From Leishmania martiniquensis (Eukaryota; Euglenozoa; Kinetoplastea; Trypanosomatida; Trypanosomatidae): DNA of 64,000 bases. This document shows positions 18,871 to 29,765 of the stretch, piece after piece. The DNA lies in assembly GCF_017916325.1 (NCBI RefSeq), contig NC_090149.1, forward strand, positions 326,501-390,500, read 5' to 3'. The notes below the pieces were generated by a model, which saw nothing but the letters and a program-made list of their open reading frames with translations, made no database searches and was not told the DNA's origin. Made by a program: the position numbers and the translations under genes. The first letter of the stretch is position 1. The number at the start of each line of letters is the position of its first letter.

Positions 18871-21358
18871 CTTGAAGCCCCGTGAGCCCAAAGCCGAGAA
18901 AAAGGGAGGAGAAGCGTGGCAGAGGAGGTGAGGAGGGATTAGTATGGGTTCGCGTCGTTCTTGATGAGTGCGTGTGCGTGTGGTGGTGGTGGGAAGGGCA
19001 GATACGATGTGTGAGGGAGGCTCAGTGACAGCGTGATATCCGCTGGCTGCAGGGAAAGGTTGGGAGGCCAGGGCAAGGGGATGTGGGTCACCGCTGGCGG
19101 GTGTCAAGGAAGGCGCGTGTAACGCCGTGTATGGGCTTGCGCACGGTTTCTATCCATGTGGCGTGCACGTGCACATATATATATATATATGCGTGCATGT
19201 GCATGCATGTATATGTGGCGCACGTTAGAGACGCCCAAGCGGGGAGGGGCGGAGGGGGCAGAGGTGGAGGAGCGACTGATGGCAGTGCTTAGGGACGCCG
19301 CTGCAATGTTTTCTCTACCACGTTTTTTTGAGAGGGCCACTCCACCACAGAAGCGCTGGCGAATATGTAAAACTATATACACGTGCACACAGTCGTAGCC
19401 CACCCACTTCTGCCGTGCATCTCGCCTGAATCTGGGCCGTCTAGGACGGGCCGTTCGGCCCTCTCCCTTGGCTCTTCTTCAAAGAGGTTCTGCGCGACGG
19501 GCGCCAGACGAACCCGAGTCGACGGCACGCCTTCATCGACGCAGGGTGCGTCCGCAGCCCCACTCAAGGGCCAAAGAGGGGGCGCCTGTCGTTCAGGTGG
19601 CAGCGGGGTGGGGGCTGGGTGCATGCCGCATGCCCTCAAGCAGGAATGGCGACACACAGGCCAGGGTCCTCGAAGACCCTCCAACCTACCCCTCTCCGAC
19701 GTCACGCCCTCAGTCGTTTCAAGCCGCGGCACTCCGCAGTTGGGCAGGGTGAGGAAGCCCGCTGCTCGGTAGCCTTAGAGACTCGACGGTGCCTCTCAGG
19801 GTGCTTTCGCCGAGCGCCCAGCGCCTGTTCCCCATGAGCCCGACCCGACAAGATATGGGAGCGGACGCGACTGTTGCGCTCCTGCGCTTCGCCCTCTGTG
19901 CCCCGTCTCTTCGAGGGGTCTCTCTCTCTTCGTGTGAGAGGGGGGGCGGCGGGGAAGGCGCTGAGGCGGTGCACATTTTGCTGTCACATTTTTCGTTGTG
20001 GTGATGTTTGTCTGCGCTGGCGCCATCGGCACGGCGTACGTAAGGGTAGGCCTCCCCCCTCCACACACACACACACACAAAAGTGAAGACGTTATAGAGA
20101 AGCGAAGAAGTAACGAGCAGCGGACGGCTAACCAACACGTACCGGGTGAGACACAGCGACACAGACAGATGCGACGGCGAATATCCGACAAGAGAAACGC
20201 TGACGGCACGAGAGGTACACACACACACAAAAGCGAAGAGCCAAACTGAACCGTCCGTACGGAGGGGGAGGGGGGGAAGCAAAAAAAAGGGAAGGAGAAG
20301 ACATCGTTCGGCGGGATCGCCCCGATTCTGCATCTGCAGCGTTTGTCTGACACCTCATCCGCATTTCTATTGGTGCGAGTGAGTGCGTGCACACACACAC
20401 ACACACAGGCGTGACTTTGCCTGAGTGCTGAAAAGCACAACCGCACACGCGCATGCGCATTGTGAGAGAGAGAGAAGGCCAAAGGCAGAGAGACAGATAG
20501 TGCCATCGGAGGCTCAGGTGAGGAAGGGGTCGCCGAACTGAGGAGGAAGGTAAAGCTGATCACACACGCTCAGCTTTGAAACTGAGCTTCAGCAGGCGGG
20601 TGTACAGTGCCTGTGCTTCGTAACTCAGTCTTTTGTATGCAAGGCTCAACGCACCGCAGGCGCTTTCGCCATCCTGCCGTCCGCGCATCCCCCTCTCTCT
20701 CGCGCTCTCTGCGCTGAGTACTCAAGTCAGCGCCTTCGATGCCTCACCCCTGCGCACAACGATTCATTCACACGCACCGAACAGCAAAGGCGTATCGAGA
20801 AAAAGAACGGAAGCACAACACGAAACGCCGACAACGACGACACTGGCGGAAGGGAGGGAGGGAGGGGGAAACAAGCAAACATTCTTTTCCAGAGAGGCCA
20901 CAAAAAAAAGAAAGAAGGCAGGGTGGGGTGGGGACGAACAAAAAAAAGCCTCTCCGAGTCGCGCGGGGCACGTCTCCTCACGGAGCTGCCGTATCTGCTT
21001 CTCCACTCAGCTCCACGACACCCCCACCTTCGGCCCTCCGGCCAAGTTCGAGCAACAATCCTCTGGCCGCTCAAAGCTGGCGATGTGGCTAAATAGTGTG
21101 TGCGTATGCTGTACATGTTCGCCCTCAGACGCGATCGCTTATCCGCCCGACGTTTATGCCACTACGAGGGCCAAAAAAAACGCATGCGCGCGAGATGAGG
21201 GTAGTGCGGACTCTCCCGTGAGAGCTGACGACGGCGCAGCGGAGGACCATGGGCGCAGGCAAAGCAGAAGCTCAGCTGTCGGAGGAGAGGGAGCAGGGCG
21301 GGAGACGAAGCAATCGAAGGCGGGTGTAGGACAGCGACACTACCAGGCGCGCCGGTCG
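18871..21358. other. Spacer with a mixed-composition block
   Basis: About 2.5 kb. A TA tract is at 19175-19190 and CA runs are at about 20065-20080, 20218-20229 and 20390-20407. From 19400 to 19860 the low-complexity pattern gives way to GC-rich, non-repetitive sequence with short hairpins (for example AGGGTC/GACCCT around 19661-19680), which may be a degenerate retroposon of SIDER type. No gene found. Confidence 0.5.
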
Positions 21359-24292
21359 CTACCGCTGCGCCACCACGCGGCCGTTGCGCGCCTTCAGCTG
21401 GTTATGTGTCAGATCGAAGACCGACGATGCTGAGTTGCGCAGATTTGAGCGCCCTGAACCACGTAATAGGTGGGGCTGACCGGCAACGTTGCTGGTGCCG
21501 CTACTTGTTCTTGCCGACGGCGGCGCTCGCCCGATGAAGCGCGCAACGGTGTCCACGACATCATGGAAGAAGAGCACCATGACGGAGACGTTGTCCATGC
21601 TGCCGCGATCCACGGCGAACTCGGCCAGCTTCTGACAGCAATTGTCGAGCACGCGCTGGACGACGTCCGGGGACGGACGCGACTTGACGCCAGAGAATAT
21701 ATGCGGGTCGCACACGTCCGGTGTGTAGCACAGAAAGTCACGCACGAATTCAGTTGCCTCCTCATTGCTAAGAACATCCCAGAGCCCATCACAGGCGAGC
21801 ACCAAGAAGGCCGAGGCGTCGGTCAGGTGCAGTTGTCGGACGTCGGCGATGTTGCTCACCATCAAGTCTCGATTCGAAATGAAGCGGCGGCTGTGCGATG
21901 ACGATGACGGCGCTGCCGCTGATCCACTTGAGTCGTTGTCGCGGAGGGCGCCGAACGGGAAGTTCGTTGCAAGCTTCTCGTCGCTCTTTGCATCGAGCGA
22001 CGAGGATGGCTGAAACTTAAACTCGAAGTCGCCAAGAGCACGGCTGACCGCGAGAATACCACAAACCCGGCCAAACTGCACGAAGCCGCCGCACTTGGCG
22101 ATGCGGCGGGACTCGTCTGTGTTGCAGGGCTTGTGATCCTCACTCATCGCGATGGTGGTGTGCCCGTCGTAAAGCACCGCGCGGGCATCGCCGAGGCACG
22201 CCACGTACAGCATCCGGCCGCACACGGCGGCTACGATGAGTGTCGACCCGCCATTCGTCCCGCTTGCCATTTCGTCGAATACTTCGTCCGTGTCGCGGCG
22301 ACGGCGGCCGCTGCCGCGGCCCGCCTTACGCTGCTGTTGCATATGACTCCTGGCCTGCAGTGTGTGGAAGATCTCTCGGTCCGTCTGCAGGATGGACTCG
22401 ACAAGCGCCAGCGCGTTGTTCTCACCAAGAGCAGCGTGATGCAGCACGTAGTGCGGCAGCCACTTGGCCCCAAGGTCGGCCACCCGCCGTCCGCAGTGGC
22501 CGTCCAACACGGCAAGGAGAGAGACCGGCTGACCCCGAACGTGGGTGGCGTTGAGCTCGACGAAGTGCGCATCTTCCATGGTTGGCCGCATCCCTTGCAC
22601 GCAGCCGCTTCCCGCGATAAGCGAAATAGGAGCTGTCGCCGTCTTTCCGCTGCTGAGCACGACGTTAAATTTGTACACGGGAAGCTCATTCTCTGCGCTC
22701 CTTGCCTCGCCATTCGTGCGGTTGCGCGCCCGCGACGATGGCGCGGCCGATGGGTAGGGCGGCGGGGCCGGCCGTGCGCAAGTGTTGTGGCCATCGCCCT
22801 TCTCCGCAGCTGCCTGCGACGAGAAGAGCAGTTGAGTGCTGCTGAAAAGCTCATCAGCGTCTACAGCCCCATTCCTCACCTCGCGACCGCGCTGACCTGG
22901 ATGCTCAACCTCAACGCCTTGCGGCACTCGCCCCATATCGCTTCCATTTCGGCCGTCAACAGGCTTCTTGACTGTGCCACTAAGGCCCGTGATGCCGCGC
23001 TGCGTAACCGCCGCCGCGACTGCAGCGGCTGCTCCGCCCTTCATGTTGCGCCGCGTCTCCATCGGTGCGTTGCCGCCGTTACCAGCGCTATTGCCACCAC
23101 CAGCAGCAGCAGTCTCCAAGCCAAAGGGCTCGCCAGCAGAGGTGCCTCCGCCATCGTCGTTGCTGCTGCTGCACAGAAGCGACGGATGCAGTGCTCGAGT
23201 GTCGCCGCTGCTGGCCACACGGGTCGGCATACCATTCCTTCCGCGCGTGCCGTCTCGGCGGCTGTGGCGGCCAAGCAGGCGCAGCTGATCGCCCACCGGT
23301 CTCGGCGAGACGCCAAACGGAATGATCGTCGAGGAAGCCGGCGGTGCGCTCAGCACCTCGCGCTGCTTCTCCCTCTCTCTGTCGTCCACATATATGATAC
23401 CGTTGGCTGCCATGATGGTTAAACCGTCCGGCGCATTGCCGCCGGCAGAGTTGTGGTGGGGGGCCGAGAGACGTGGCGGTGGACTGCGCACCCTGCCCAG
23501 TTCGCTGCCGTGGACACCCTCGCGCAGCGGACGCAGCCGCGGCAGAACCTCTTTCACGTCTTCTTGTGTCCGCGGCAACGACGAGGCGCGTGGGCGGCCA
23601 ATCCCAGTCCCGCTGTATGGTACGGTGTCGATGCCTCTGCCACTGCTGAGGTCAAGAGTGCCCTGCAACTCGTCGCGCCGTCGTGCGGAGCCGGCGCTGT
23701 CACGGCGAACCATGGTGTATTCATCGACACTGCCACCACCGTCTCCGTCTTTTTGCCGGTGCCGTGCAGAGTAGGGTAGCGGGTCCGACACGACAAGGCG
23801 CTTATTTTCATTGACGTAGCTGCCGCCTCCCCTGGGTCCGGGTGGTGGCGGCGGCGCTGGCAGCGGCGCCGGCGGTGGTGTACGCGTCTCGTTACTGCCA
23901 AGCTGCTGCTGATGCTTGCTAGTCCTGATAGGTCCTATCGCTTGTGCGCTGTGGTGGCGCTGCGTTTCATTGCCGCAGGCGATGCCACCAATTCCGACGC
24001 TGCGTCTGCCGCGTTTTGCCTTGCCAGCTGCCCCAGCAGCCGCAACAGTGCCAGCCGCACCACTTGGGCGCTGCTTGCTGCTAGCACCGGCGTTCGAGGG
24101 CGAAAGAAACGTCGCGCTGCTCGGCGCACACACGGACGTGTCGTAGCATTGATAAAGCAGGCTGGCGCGACTTGCCGCAGGAGACGATGTTGTCGGAGGC
24201 TGCTGGCTCAATGTCTCCCGCGTGGCACTTCGTGACGGGGCGCCGCCGGCAGCGCTGTTGCTGTTGAGGCCTCTTCGGCCTTTCCGAAGCAT
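21359..24292 (-). CDS. PP2C-type (PPM) serine/threonine protein phosphatase
   Basis: 977 residues from the ATG at 24292. The first ~540 residues are low-complexity (Ser, Gly, Ala, Arg) and probably disordered. The PP2C domain follows at about 545-915, with all family motifs in order: RPTMEDAHF (569-577), VLDGHCGRRVADLG (around 597), NGGST, YVACLGDARAVLY, SEDHKP, GGFV, GILAVSRALGDFEFK, ACDGLWDVLSNEEAT (D835) and MDNVSVMVL (D900). D574, D597, D835 and D900 match the Asp residues that bind the two Mg/Mn ions. Odd point: the usual DGHGG is DGHCG. A loop of about 40 residues rich in Asp/Ser/Ala is inserted after the FEFK motif. No transmembrane segment or N-terminal Met-Gly was seen, so it is probably cytosolic or nuclear. 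Substrate unknown. Confidence 0.92.
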   Translation of the reverse strand: MLRKGRRGLNSNSAAGGAPSRSATRETLSQQPPTTSSPAASRASLLYQCYDTSVCAPSSATFLSPSNAGASSKQRPSGAAGTVAAAGAAGKAKRGRRSVGIGGIACGNETQRHHSAQAIGPIRTSKHQQQLGSNETRTPPPAPLPAPPPPPGPRGGGSYVNENKRLVVSDPLPYSARHRQKDGDGGGSVDEYTMVRRDSAGSARRRDELQGTLDLSSGRGIDTVPYSGTGIGRPRASSLPRTQEDVKEVLPRLRPLREGVHGSELGRVRSPPPRLSAPHHNSAGGNAPDGLTIMAANGIIYVDDREREKQREVLSAPPASSTIIPFGVSPRPVGDQLRLLGRHSRRDGTRGRNGMPTRVASSGDTRALHPSLLCSSSNDDGGGTSAGEPFGLETAAAGGGNSAGNGGNAPMETRRNMKGGAAAAVAAAVTQRGITGLSGTVKKPVDGRNGSDMGRVPQGVEVEHPGQRGREVRNGAVDADELFSSTQLLFSSQAAAEKGDGHNTCARPAPPPYPSAAPSSRARNRTNGEARSAENELPVYKFNVVLSSGKTATAPISLIAGSGCVQGMRPTMEDAHFVELNATHVRGQPVSLLAVLDGHCGRRVADLGAKWLPHYVLHHAALGENNALALVESILQTDREIFHTLQARSHMQQQRKAGRGSGRRRRDTDEVFDEMASGTNGGSTLIVAAVCGRMLYVACLGDARAVLYDGHTTIAMSEDHKPCNTDESRRIAKCGGFVQFGRVCGILAVSRALGDFEFKFQPSSSLDAKSDEKLATNFPFGALRDNDSSGSAAAPSSSSHSRRFISNRDLMVSNIADVRQLHLTDASAFLVLACDGLWDVLSNEEATEFVRDFLCYTPDVCDPHIFSGVKSRPSPDVVQRVLDNCCQKLAEFAVDRGSMDNVSVMVLFFHDVVDTVARFIGRAPPSARTSSGTSNVAGQPHLLRGSGRSNLRNSASSVFDLTHNQLKARNGRVVAQR

Positions 24293-26725
24293 CGTCGCAG
24301 GCCGTACAATTGCCGGAGGGATTCACACGGGGTGCAGGCAGGTGAACACACGCACAGGAGAAGGAAAGGGCAAGACAGAGAGCTGGACTGCCTCCGCCTC
24401 CACCAGCGAAGAGAAAAAACGAAAGCAGAGGCGCCCCGAGAACCTCGCGCGCGCCTTTGGAGCCGCTGCCGTCGCGTCTCTGCGTGAGAGGGTGAGAGGC
24501 ACAGGTGGGCGGCGGAGAATCTGCAACGGCTGCTGCAACAGAGCGAGAGGGAGCCAAGCGGAGGTCGCAGCAGCAGCAGCAGCAGCCCACCGGTACACCC
24601 TGACGGGGCACCGCTGCAGATAATAGCGACCTCGAAGAGAAAAAGAGGCACCACCACCTCCACCGCCTCCACAAGGCAGACTTTCGAGGAGGACGCGGTG
24701 ACGCGGACCCTTCCTTCTGAGATGTAACCACACCGTCGCACACTAGCAGATACGCACCGTGCGACTTGCACTCACGCTGAAGGGAAAGCGGGGGGGAGGA
24801 TGGGGAGGAAGAAGCAGGCAAGAGGGCGCGCGCGTCGTCTTTGCAGCAAGATTGAAAAAAGGGGGGCTATCATATATATATATGTGTGTGTAGGAAGCAC
24901 ACCCGCAGACGCACACCAATGAAGGCCGGCCAGGCTAATGAACAAGAAGATTTGGGCGGGGATGCCCACACCCGAGGGGAAGAGCAGCAGCAGCAGCAGC
25001 AACGAGAGAGCAGCGTGCAAGTCGCACCGGGCAAAGAGAGAGAGAGAAAAAGGATGTCTGCGTGTGTGTGTATGATGAGGGAGGGACGGGGAGAGGAGGG
25101 AGGAGGAAAGGAAGCGGATCTACACGTGCTGGATCCGCCTTCGGGAGATAGAGAGGGGGAGGGGGAGGTGAGAAAGAGGGTGATCTGTGCACGTGCACGT
25201 CGCCTACGGACGGCCTGTTCAAGTAGACGCAGGAGGGGGTGCAAACTCGGGAGAAAGAGAAGAGGAGGCGTGAGGGGAGGAGGAGGAGGAGTGGGGAGGG
25301 GGAGGGGGGAAGGGGGGAGGTGGCACGTCCACACGGAAGAGGGGCTGTGGGAGGAGAAGCGACGACGACAACGACAGTTGACGAGATAATGTAAACAGAT
25401 ACAAACGTCGAGCCAAAAAAAAAGGAGGGGAGAGAGGTGTGTGTGTGTGTACTTGTGGGGAAGGGGGTGGGGAAGACGAGTGTAGTGAGTGCCCAGATAT
25501 ATACGTGAGTAAGACGAGGAAAGGGAGGGCGAAGACCCAACACACACTCAGACAGGCGGACGGACTGACACGCAGACAGCCACACACACACACACACAGA
25601 GAGAGCCACCGTGGAAAAGGGCCCAGCAAACGCAGAGAACCACTCGAGTGAATGGGGAAAAGTCAAGAAGGCGGTGCGAGCACGCAAGATGAACAGAGCA
25701 GGTTCGAAGAGGAGTCAGAGGGGGGGCTGCGGGGTGTGGGTAGAGGAGGAGGAGGCGGACCGCGCTCGTGGTGCCCAACGTCGGTCGTCGCACTCGCACT
25801 CTCTCGCAAGCGCCTGTGCGTGGTTATATGTGAGCTGAAGCCTTCTGTACGTGCTTGCGCTACAGTGGCGCCTAGTGGTGAGTGGCCCTCCTCACGCACT
25901 CGATGATGTTGCTGCGGAGTTGTTCTGCTGATATATGACGCAACCGACAGCCTCCTTTCGCGACTAAGGAAAATAGGGATGCCACGTGAGAGCGCGGTCG
26001 ATGCGGGGGCGCATTGAAGTAGAGGAAGGGGGGAGCGATGATGATGTATCGATTTAAACGGTGATTAGTTGTGTGTGCGGGGAGCGAGAAGGGTGCGAGG
26101 GCGCGTAAGAGGGAGGAGTAGGAGGAGAGCGAGCGAGCTGCAGCGGGGAGGCAAGCATACATTTCGTTTCCCAAAGGCACGAACGCGAGCGGTCGAGGGC
26201 AGGGAGGGAGAGGAGAGCAAGCCGGTGCCCGTCTTCCTCGCCCAGCATTGACGCCGCGGTCGAGCGCGCCTTTTCGGGAGATGAAGCTGATACTCCGCAA
26301 ACACTACACGGCGACTTCCCCTCCCCCCTCTCTGAAGAAGAACGGAGGCCCGCGTGCCCTGCGCGCCTGCGCTTGTCGACTCTTTTTCGGTTGTGCCTGT
26401 GACTTCGGGTGGAGGACGAGGCAAAGAGGAATGAGTTGGCGCCAACATTGTGAGTCGCTGCGCTCTCTGGCAAAGGTGCGCTCGTGTTTCTGCTGCATCG
26501 CAGCCATGACAACATGCGCTCGATTCCATTCTCACACTTCCATCCATCGTTACCATTCGCTGTCTCTCGCCTACCCAACGTCAGCGAAAAGCGGGCAGAG
26601 AAGACGCGGTCGCCAGTGGGCGCGAGAGGCAACCCGCGCGCACACACATATACACACACGCACAGAGTTGCAGTGACGCTTGAGGCGCTACCGATCTATC
26701 ACATCTGCACCACCGCTGCGTAGTT
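24293..26725. other. Spacer without recognisable gene
   Basis: About 2.4 kb. GCA-trinucleotide runs at 24571-24587 and 24983-25001, TA tract at 24872-24882, CA/TG runs around 25436-25450 and 25582-25598, and long G/A tracts from 25070 to 25320. It contains the PP2C 5' leader and the 3' UTR of the 74-aa gene. No coding candidate. Confidence 0.6.
24398..24436 (-). promoter_or_regulatory. Candidate trans-splice acceptor of the PP2C gene
   Basis: Coding-strand pyrimidine tract (24436-24405) followed by the first AG at 24399-24398, about 105 bases before the ATG. Confidence 0.4.
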
Positions 26726-26950
26726 TCAGTCGTCGGAGCTGCGCTTGCGCTTGCCAAATTCACGGGTCACTCTCGGATGCACCTCCTGCGGCAACGGAGG
26801 CTGCAACAGCCCCTTGCGCATCATCTCCGCCCGAGCGGCCGTTGCGAGGGCAAGTACGGCAACAAGGCCAAAAAAGACGTCTCGCTTCTTCGCAGTGTAG
26901 AAGTCGTACAGCCGCCCGGTCCAGCCAAGAGGTGGTGGTGGGACAGGCAT
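26726..26950 (-). CDS. Small single-membrane-span protein, possibly mitochondrial
   Basis: A 74-residue protein, MPVPPPPLGWTGRLYDFYTA at the start. It has a short proline/aromatic head, a KKR cluster, one hydrophobic span (DVFFGLVAVLALATAARAEM, about residues 24-43) and a basic, proline-containing tail ending in GKRKRSSDD. The composition is coding-like and unlike the surrounding spacer. A strong pyrimidine tract with its first AG at 27025 lies about 75 bases upstream, as expected for a real gene. Size and topology (head, basic cluster, one span, basic tail) resemble small accessory subunits of respiratory complexes or ATP synthase in trypanosomatids, but I do not recognise the family. It is isolated between two long spacers. 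Confidence 0.6.
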   Translation of the reverse strand: MPVPPPPLGWTGRLYDFYTAKKRDVFFGLVAVLALATAARAEMMRKGLLQPPLPQEVHPRVTREFGKRKRSSDD

Positions 26951-27023
26951 CTTGTGCTCGACGACTGAGGATCACTGGTGGACGCGGATCTCTCGGCGAC
27001 AGACGCCTTCTCAGAGGGAAGAC

Positions 27024-27048
27024 CTCGGGGGACGAGAGAGAGAGGATA
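27024..27048 (-). promoter_or_regulatory. Candidate trans-splice acceptor of the 74-aa gene
   Basis: Coding-strand tract of C and T from 27048 to 27026 with the first AG at 27025-27024, 74 bases before the ATG. It is main non-protein support that 26726-26950 is expressed. Confidence 0.45.
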
Positions 27049-29226
27049 AGCTGACGGCGACGCGACTCCTCAGTCTCATCGATATGCACACGCGCCAGCA
27101 ACGCTTCAGCAAGGCTGCTCCACTTATGTGCCGATTCTGTCTTATGTATATGCACGCGTACGTGCGTGTGTGTGTGTGGCCTCGTGAAGGGATGCCGCGT
27201 CATGAAGTGATGAATCGACCACGGAGAGGCACCGAAGCGAGAGGGGAAATGCGACAGAAAAGTTAATCAGATGCCTCAATGGTGGGGAAAGCGCGCGAGC
27301 GAGTGAGGTGCGTGGGGAGGAAGAAGGGGACCGTTGATACGCACAGCAGTGCACGAAGGCCTTCTCCTTCCCCTCGCTGCTGGGGCTGTTGCGTCCCTTC
27401 CCCGCTGTTACCCTTGACAGAAAGCTGCGAAGTGAGCAGCTCGGGGGGAGCAAGAGGAGACCACGTAGCCGACCAGCAGTACGCCACATTCCAGTTAAGG
27501 TTCAGCAAAGCGAAAGAAATGCGGAGGCGGATGGTCACGAAGTTCCGCGCAGCACATACCACTGCCTCACGTCGCCGCGCGGTTCCCCACTCGCCCTGAG
27601 GGCATCGCCGGTGCAGTCGTCCTCCCTCCCCTTCGTGTATGTGCGTGTTTGCTTTTCCGCTACAGCGCGCGAGAGCTCTCTTCTGGTGCCGTTAAGGGAG
27701 CATACACACAACGAGAGCTCGGCACTCGCAGGCGGCTCGAAGATACCATGTGAGAAGTGCGGGGGCAGAAGCGCGCACAAGAGCAACGGCATTATCGGGG
27801 TGGCCCGGGCATCCAGACGGTTTCCCCTCCACGGTACCGTAGCCTCCTTGCGCCAGTCATCACAAGGGCATACGCAGACGAGAAATAGCAGCACATCCGC
27901 ATCTAGCCATCCTAACTACATCGCAGGAACAGTGGTGATGTTGCCCTCCCGTTCCTCACCTCACTCGCTCCCAGACCTCTCCTGCGTACATCCTTCAGCA
28001 TGGCGTCAGGGGACAGCACACGTGAGAGGAAACGCGGAGGGAAGAGGGAGGAAAGGGCTTAGGGAAAGGGGGCCAACAGTTCAGCGGCGATGACTCTAAA
28101 GAAGGCGCCCATCAGCATTCACATGTGCGCTTGCAGGGGGGGGAGGAGAAGGCGGAGGGAGACGTGATGCGTACGTGAAAGATCACCACACAGTTTCAAC
28201 GGTATTGCCCCACCCACCCACCCACCCACTCACTCACCCTCTCTCCTTCCCTCCCTCGGCAGTCATGTACAACTTTTCATGAAGCACATACAACCGCATC
28301 CGCTCATGACTGCGCCCCACACCAACAAATGCATCTCGCCTTCCCTAATTCATTGGCGCATCACAGAAACGCTGCACAGAGACGCGCGAAGCGAGAAGAC
28401 GCACAACGACTCAAAGAAAGGCTTACCTCAACTCCCCCACTCCGTAGCCCGCTCGGCTGCGGCACCCATGTGTTTCTCCTGCCCCCTCGAGGGGCGGCAC
28501 CGCTGCGCCTGCAGCCGACCCTCTGCCCTCACCAACCGCACCCGCGCAGGCACACACACATACACACACACACTCGCTCTGGCCTGTTCGCACATAAAGG
28601 TGCAAGAGCGTGTGCGTGTGTGTGTTGGGGGGGGTAAGGGTTAGGTTGAAACCCTCACTCACAGCATGCGAAGTAATCTGGCAACTCGTGAGAGGGTGTG
28701 TGTAGAGCGCTGGCAGCTCCGCAACCTTCCTGTCGCCTCTCATCACCATGCGTTCCCCCCTCCGCCTCTACCCCCTCATGCCCACCCTATCTTGACAAGT
28801 CATCGAACGCTCAGTCCTTCTCTGCGGATTTCTCGATTGTGGTCTCTTCCTCGAAGCACAGCATCTTAAGGTATGATATCGCATTAGCGGTCAATAGAGG
28901 TTGACATCATAACGTTCGCACCGGCGACGGGGGAGGGGCGGGCCAACAGCAAAACACTCGCACGCGCGCAATACCACCGGCCACGTGCACACACAGCTGC
29001 TTGTAGGTGCCAGCCGTGCAGCACAACGTGTCCCAGCATCCATAGCCCCTTTCGCCAACCCACTTTTTCGAACGTAGCCCCCTTCTACAAGCCCAACAGC
29101 CTCCGTCAATCTTGACCCACACTCCACCCCTCATCGTGCCTTGCGCCATGCTGTAAGAAAAGAGGGTGGGGAGGAGAAGCGAGCGTGGATCCGCGGCTGT
29201 CACGCGTTCCCATCGTCACAGCCCTC

Positions 29227-29284
29227 CCTCCGCTCCCTTCCTCTCTCTCCGGCAGACTGTGGGTGGGGAGGAAGGGAGCGGAGG
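29227..29284. repeat. Perfect 17-bp inverted repeat (hairpin)
   Basis: The left arm CCTCCGCTCCCTTCCTC at 29227-29243 pairs exactly with 29268-29284, with a 24-base loop. One arm is pure pyrimidine apart from a single G, so the stem is purine-pyrimidine asymmetric. Confidence 0.88.
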
Positions 29285-29726
29285 AGACTACACGCACCGA
29301 CACAAGGGTCGAGGCAGAGTAACACAGCCACGCTCTGTGACCTAATCGAAGAAGGCGCGCTGAATCTTGACGTGTTGCTCCTTGCGTGCTGAACATGGCC
29401 TGCTCGACTGTACGCACTCTCACACTGATCTTTCACCTGCACTCACACACGCACCGCCACGCGCACGCACGCACTCCCTCCCTCCTCCGCAACGCCCTCG
29501 TCCCACAGGACGGTGAATACAGGCACACAACACCGCGGAGCCCGTGGCACTGGCAGGAGCGCCGTGCGCCTCTGGACAAAACACTCACTCAGAAGATTTC
29601 CTCATGGACGCTGCAGCTCCGGCGCACTCCGCCTGTGCCCTGTTGAGGGCACGGCGACGAAGGCGCACGTCCCGCGTGCTTCGACAGGGCGTGTGCTCGA
29701 AATCTGCAAGGGAAAGAGTGGGGGAG

Positions 29727-29765
29727 TCTCCCCCTGTTGCCGACCTTCACGGACACGCGTCCGTG
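29727..29765. repeat. Cluster of short perfect stems
   Basis: GGGGGAG-T-CTCCCCC (about 29720-29734) and CACGGAC-ACGC-GTCCGTG (29748-29765) lie side by side in a GC-rich, non-repetitive stretch (about 29510-29790) that differs from the surrounding low-complexity spacer. Confidence 0.55.

Noticed and set aside
22133..23422. A 429-codon plus-strand frame
   Set aside because: It lies antisense to the PP2C gene and is explained by GC-rich codon use on the other strand.
28631..28647. Telomere-like GGGTAAGGGTTAGG
   Set aside because: Only about two imperfect hexamers; too short for an interstitial telomeric tract.
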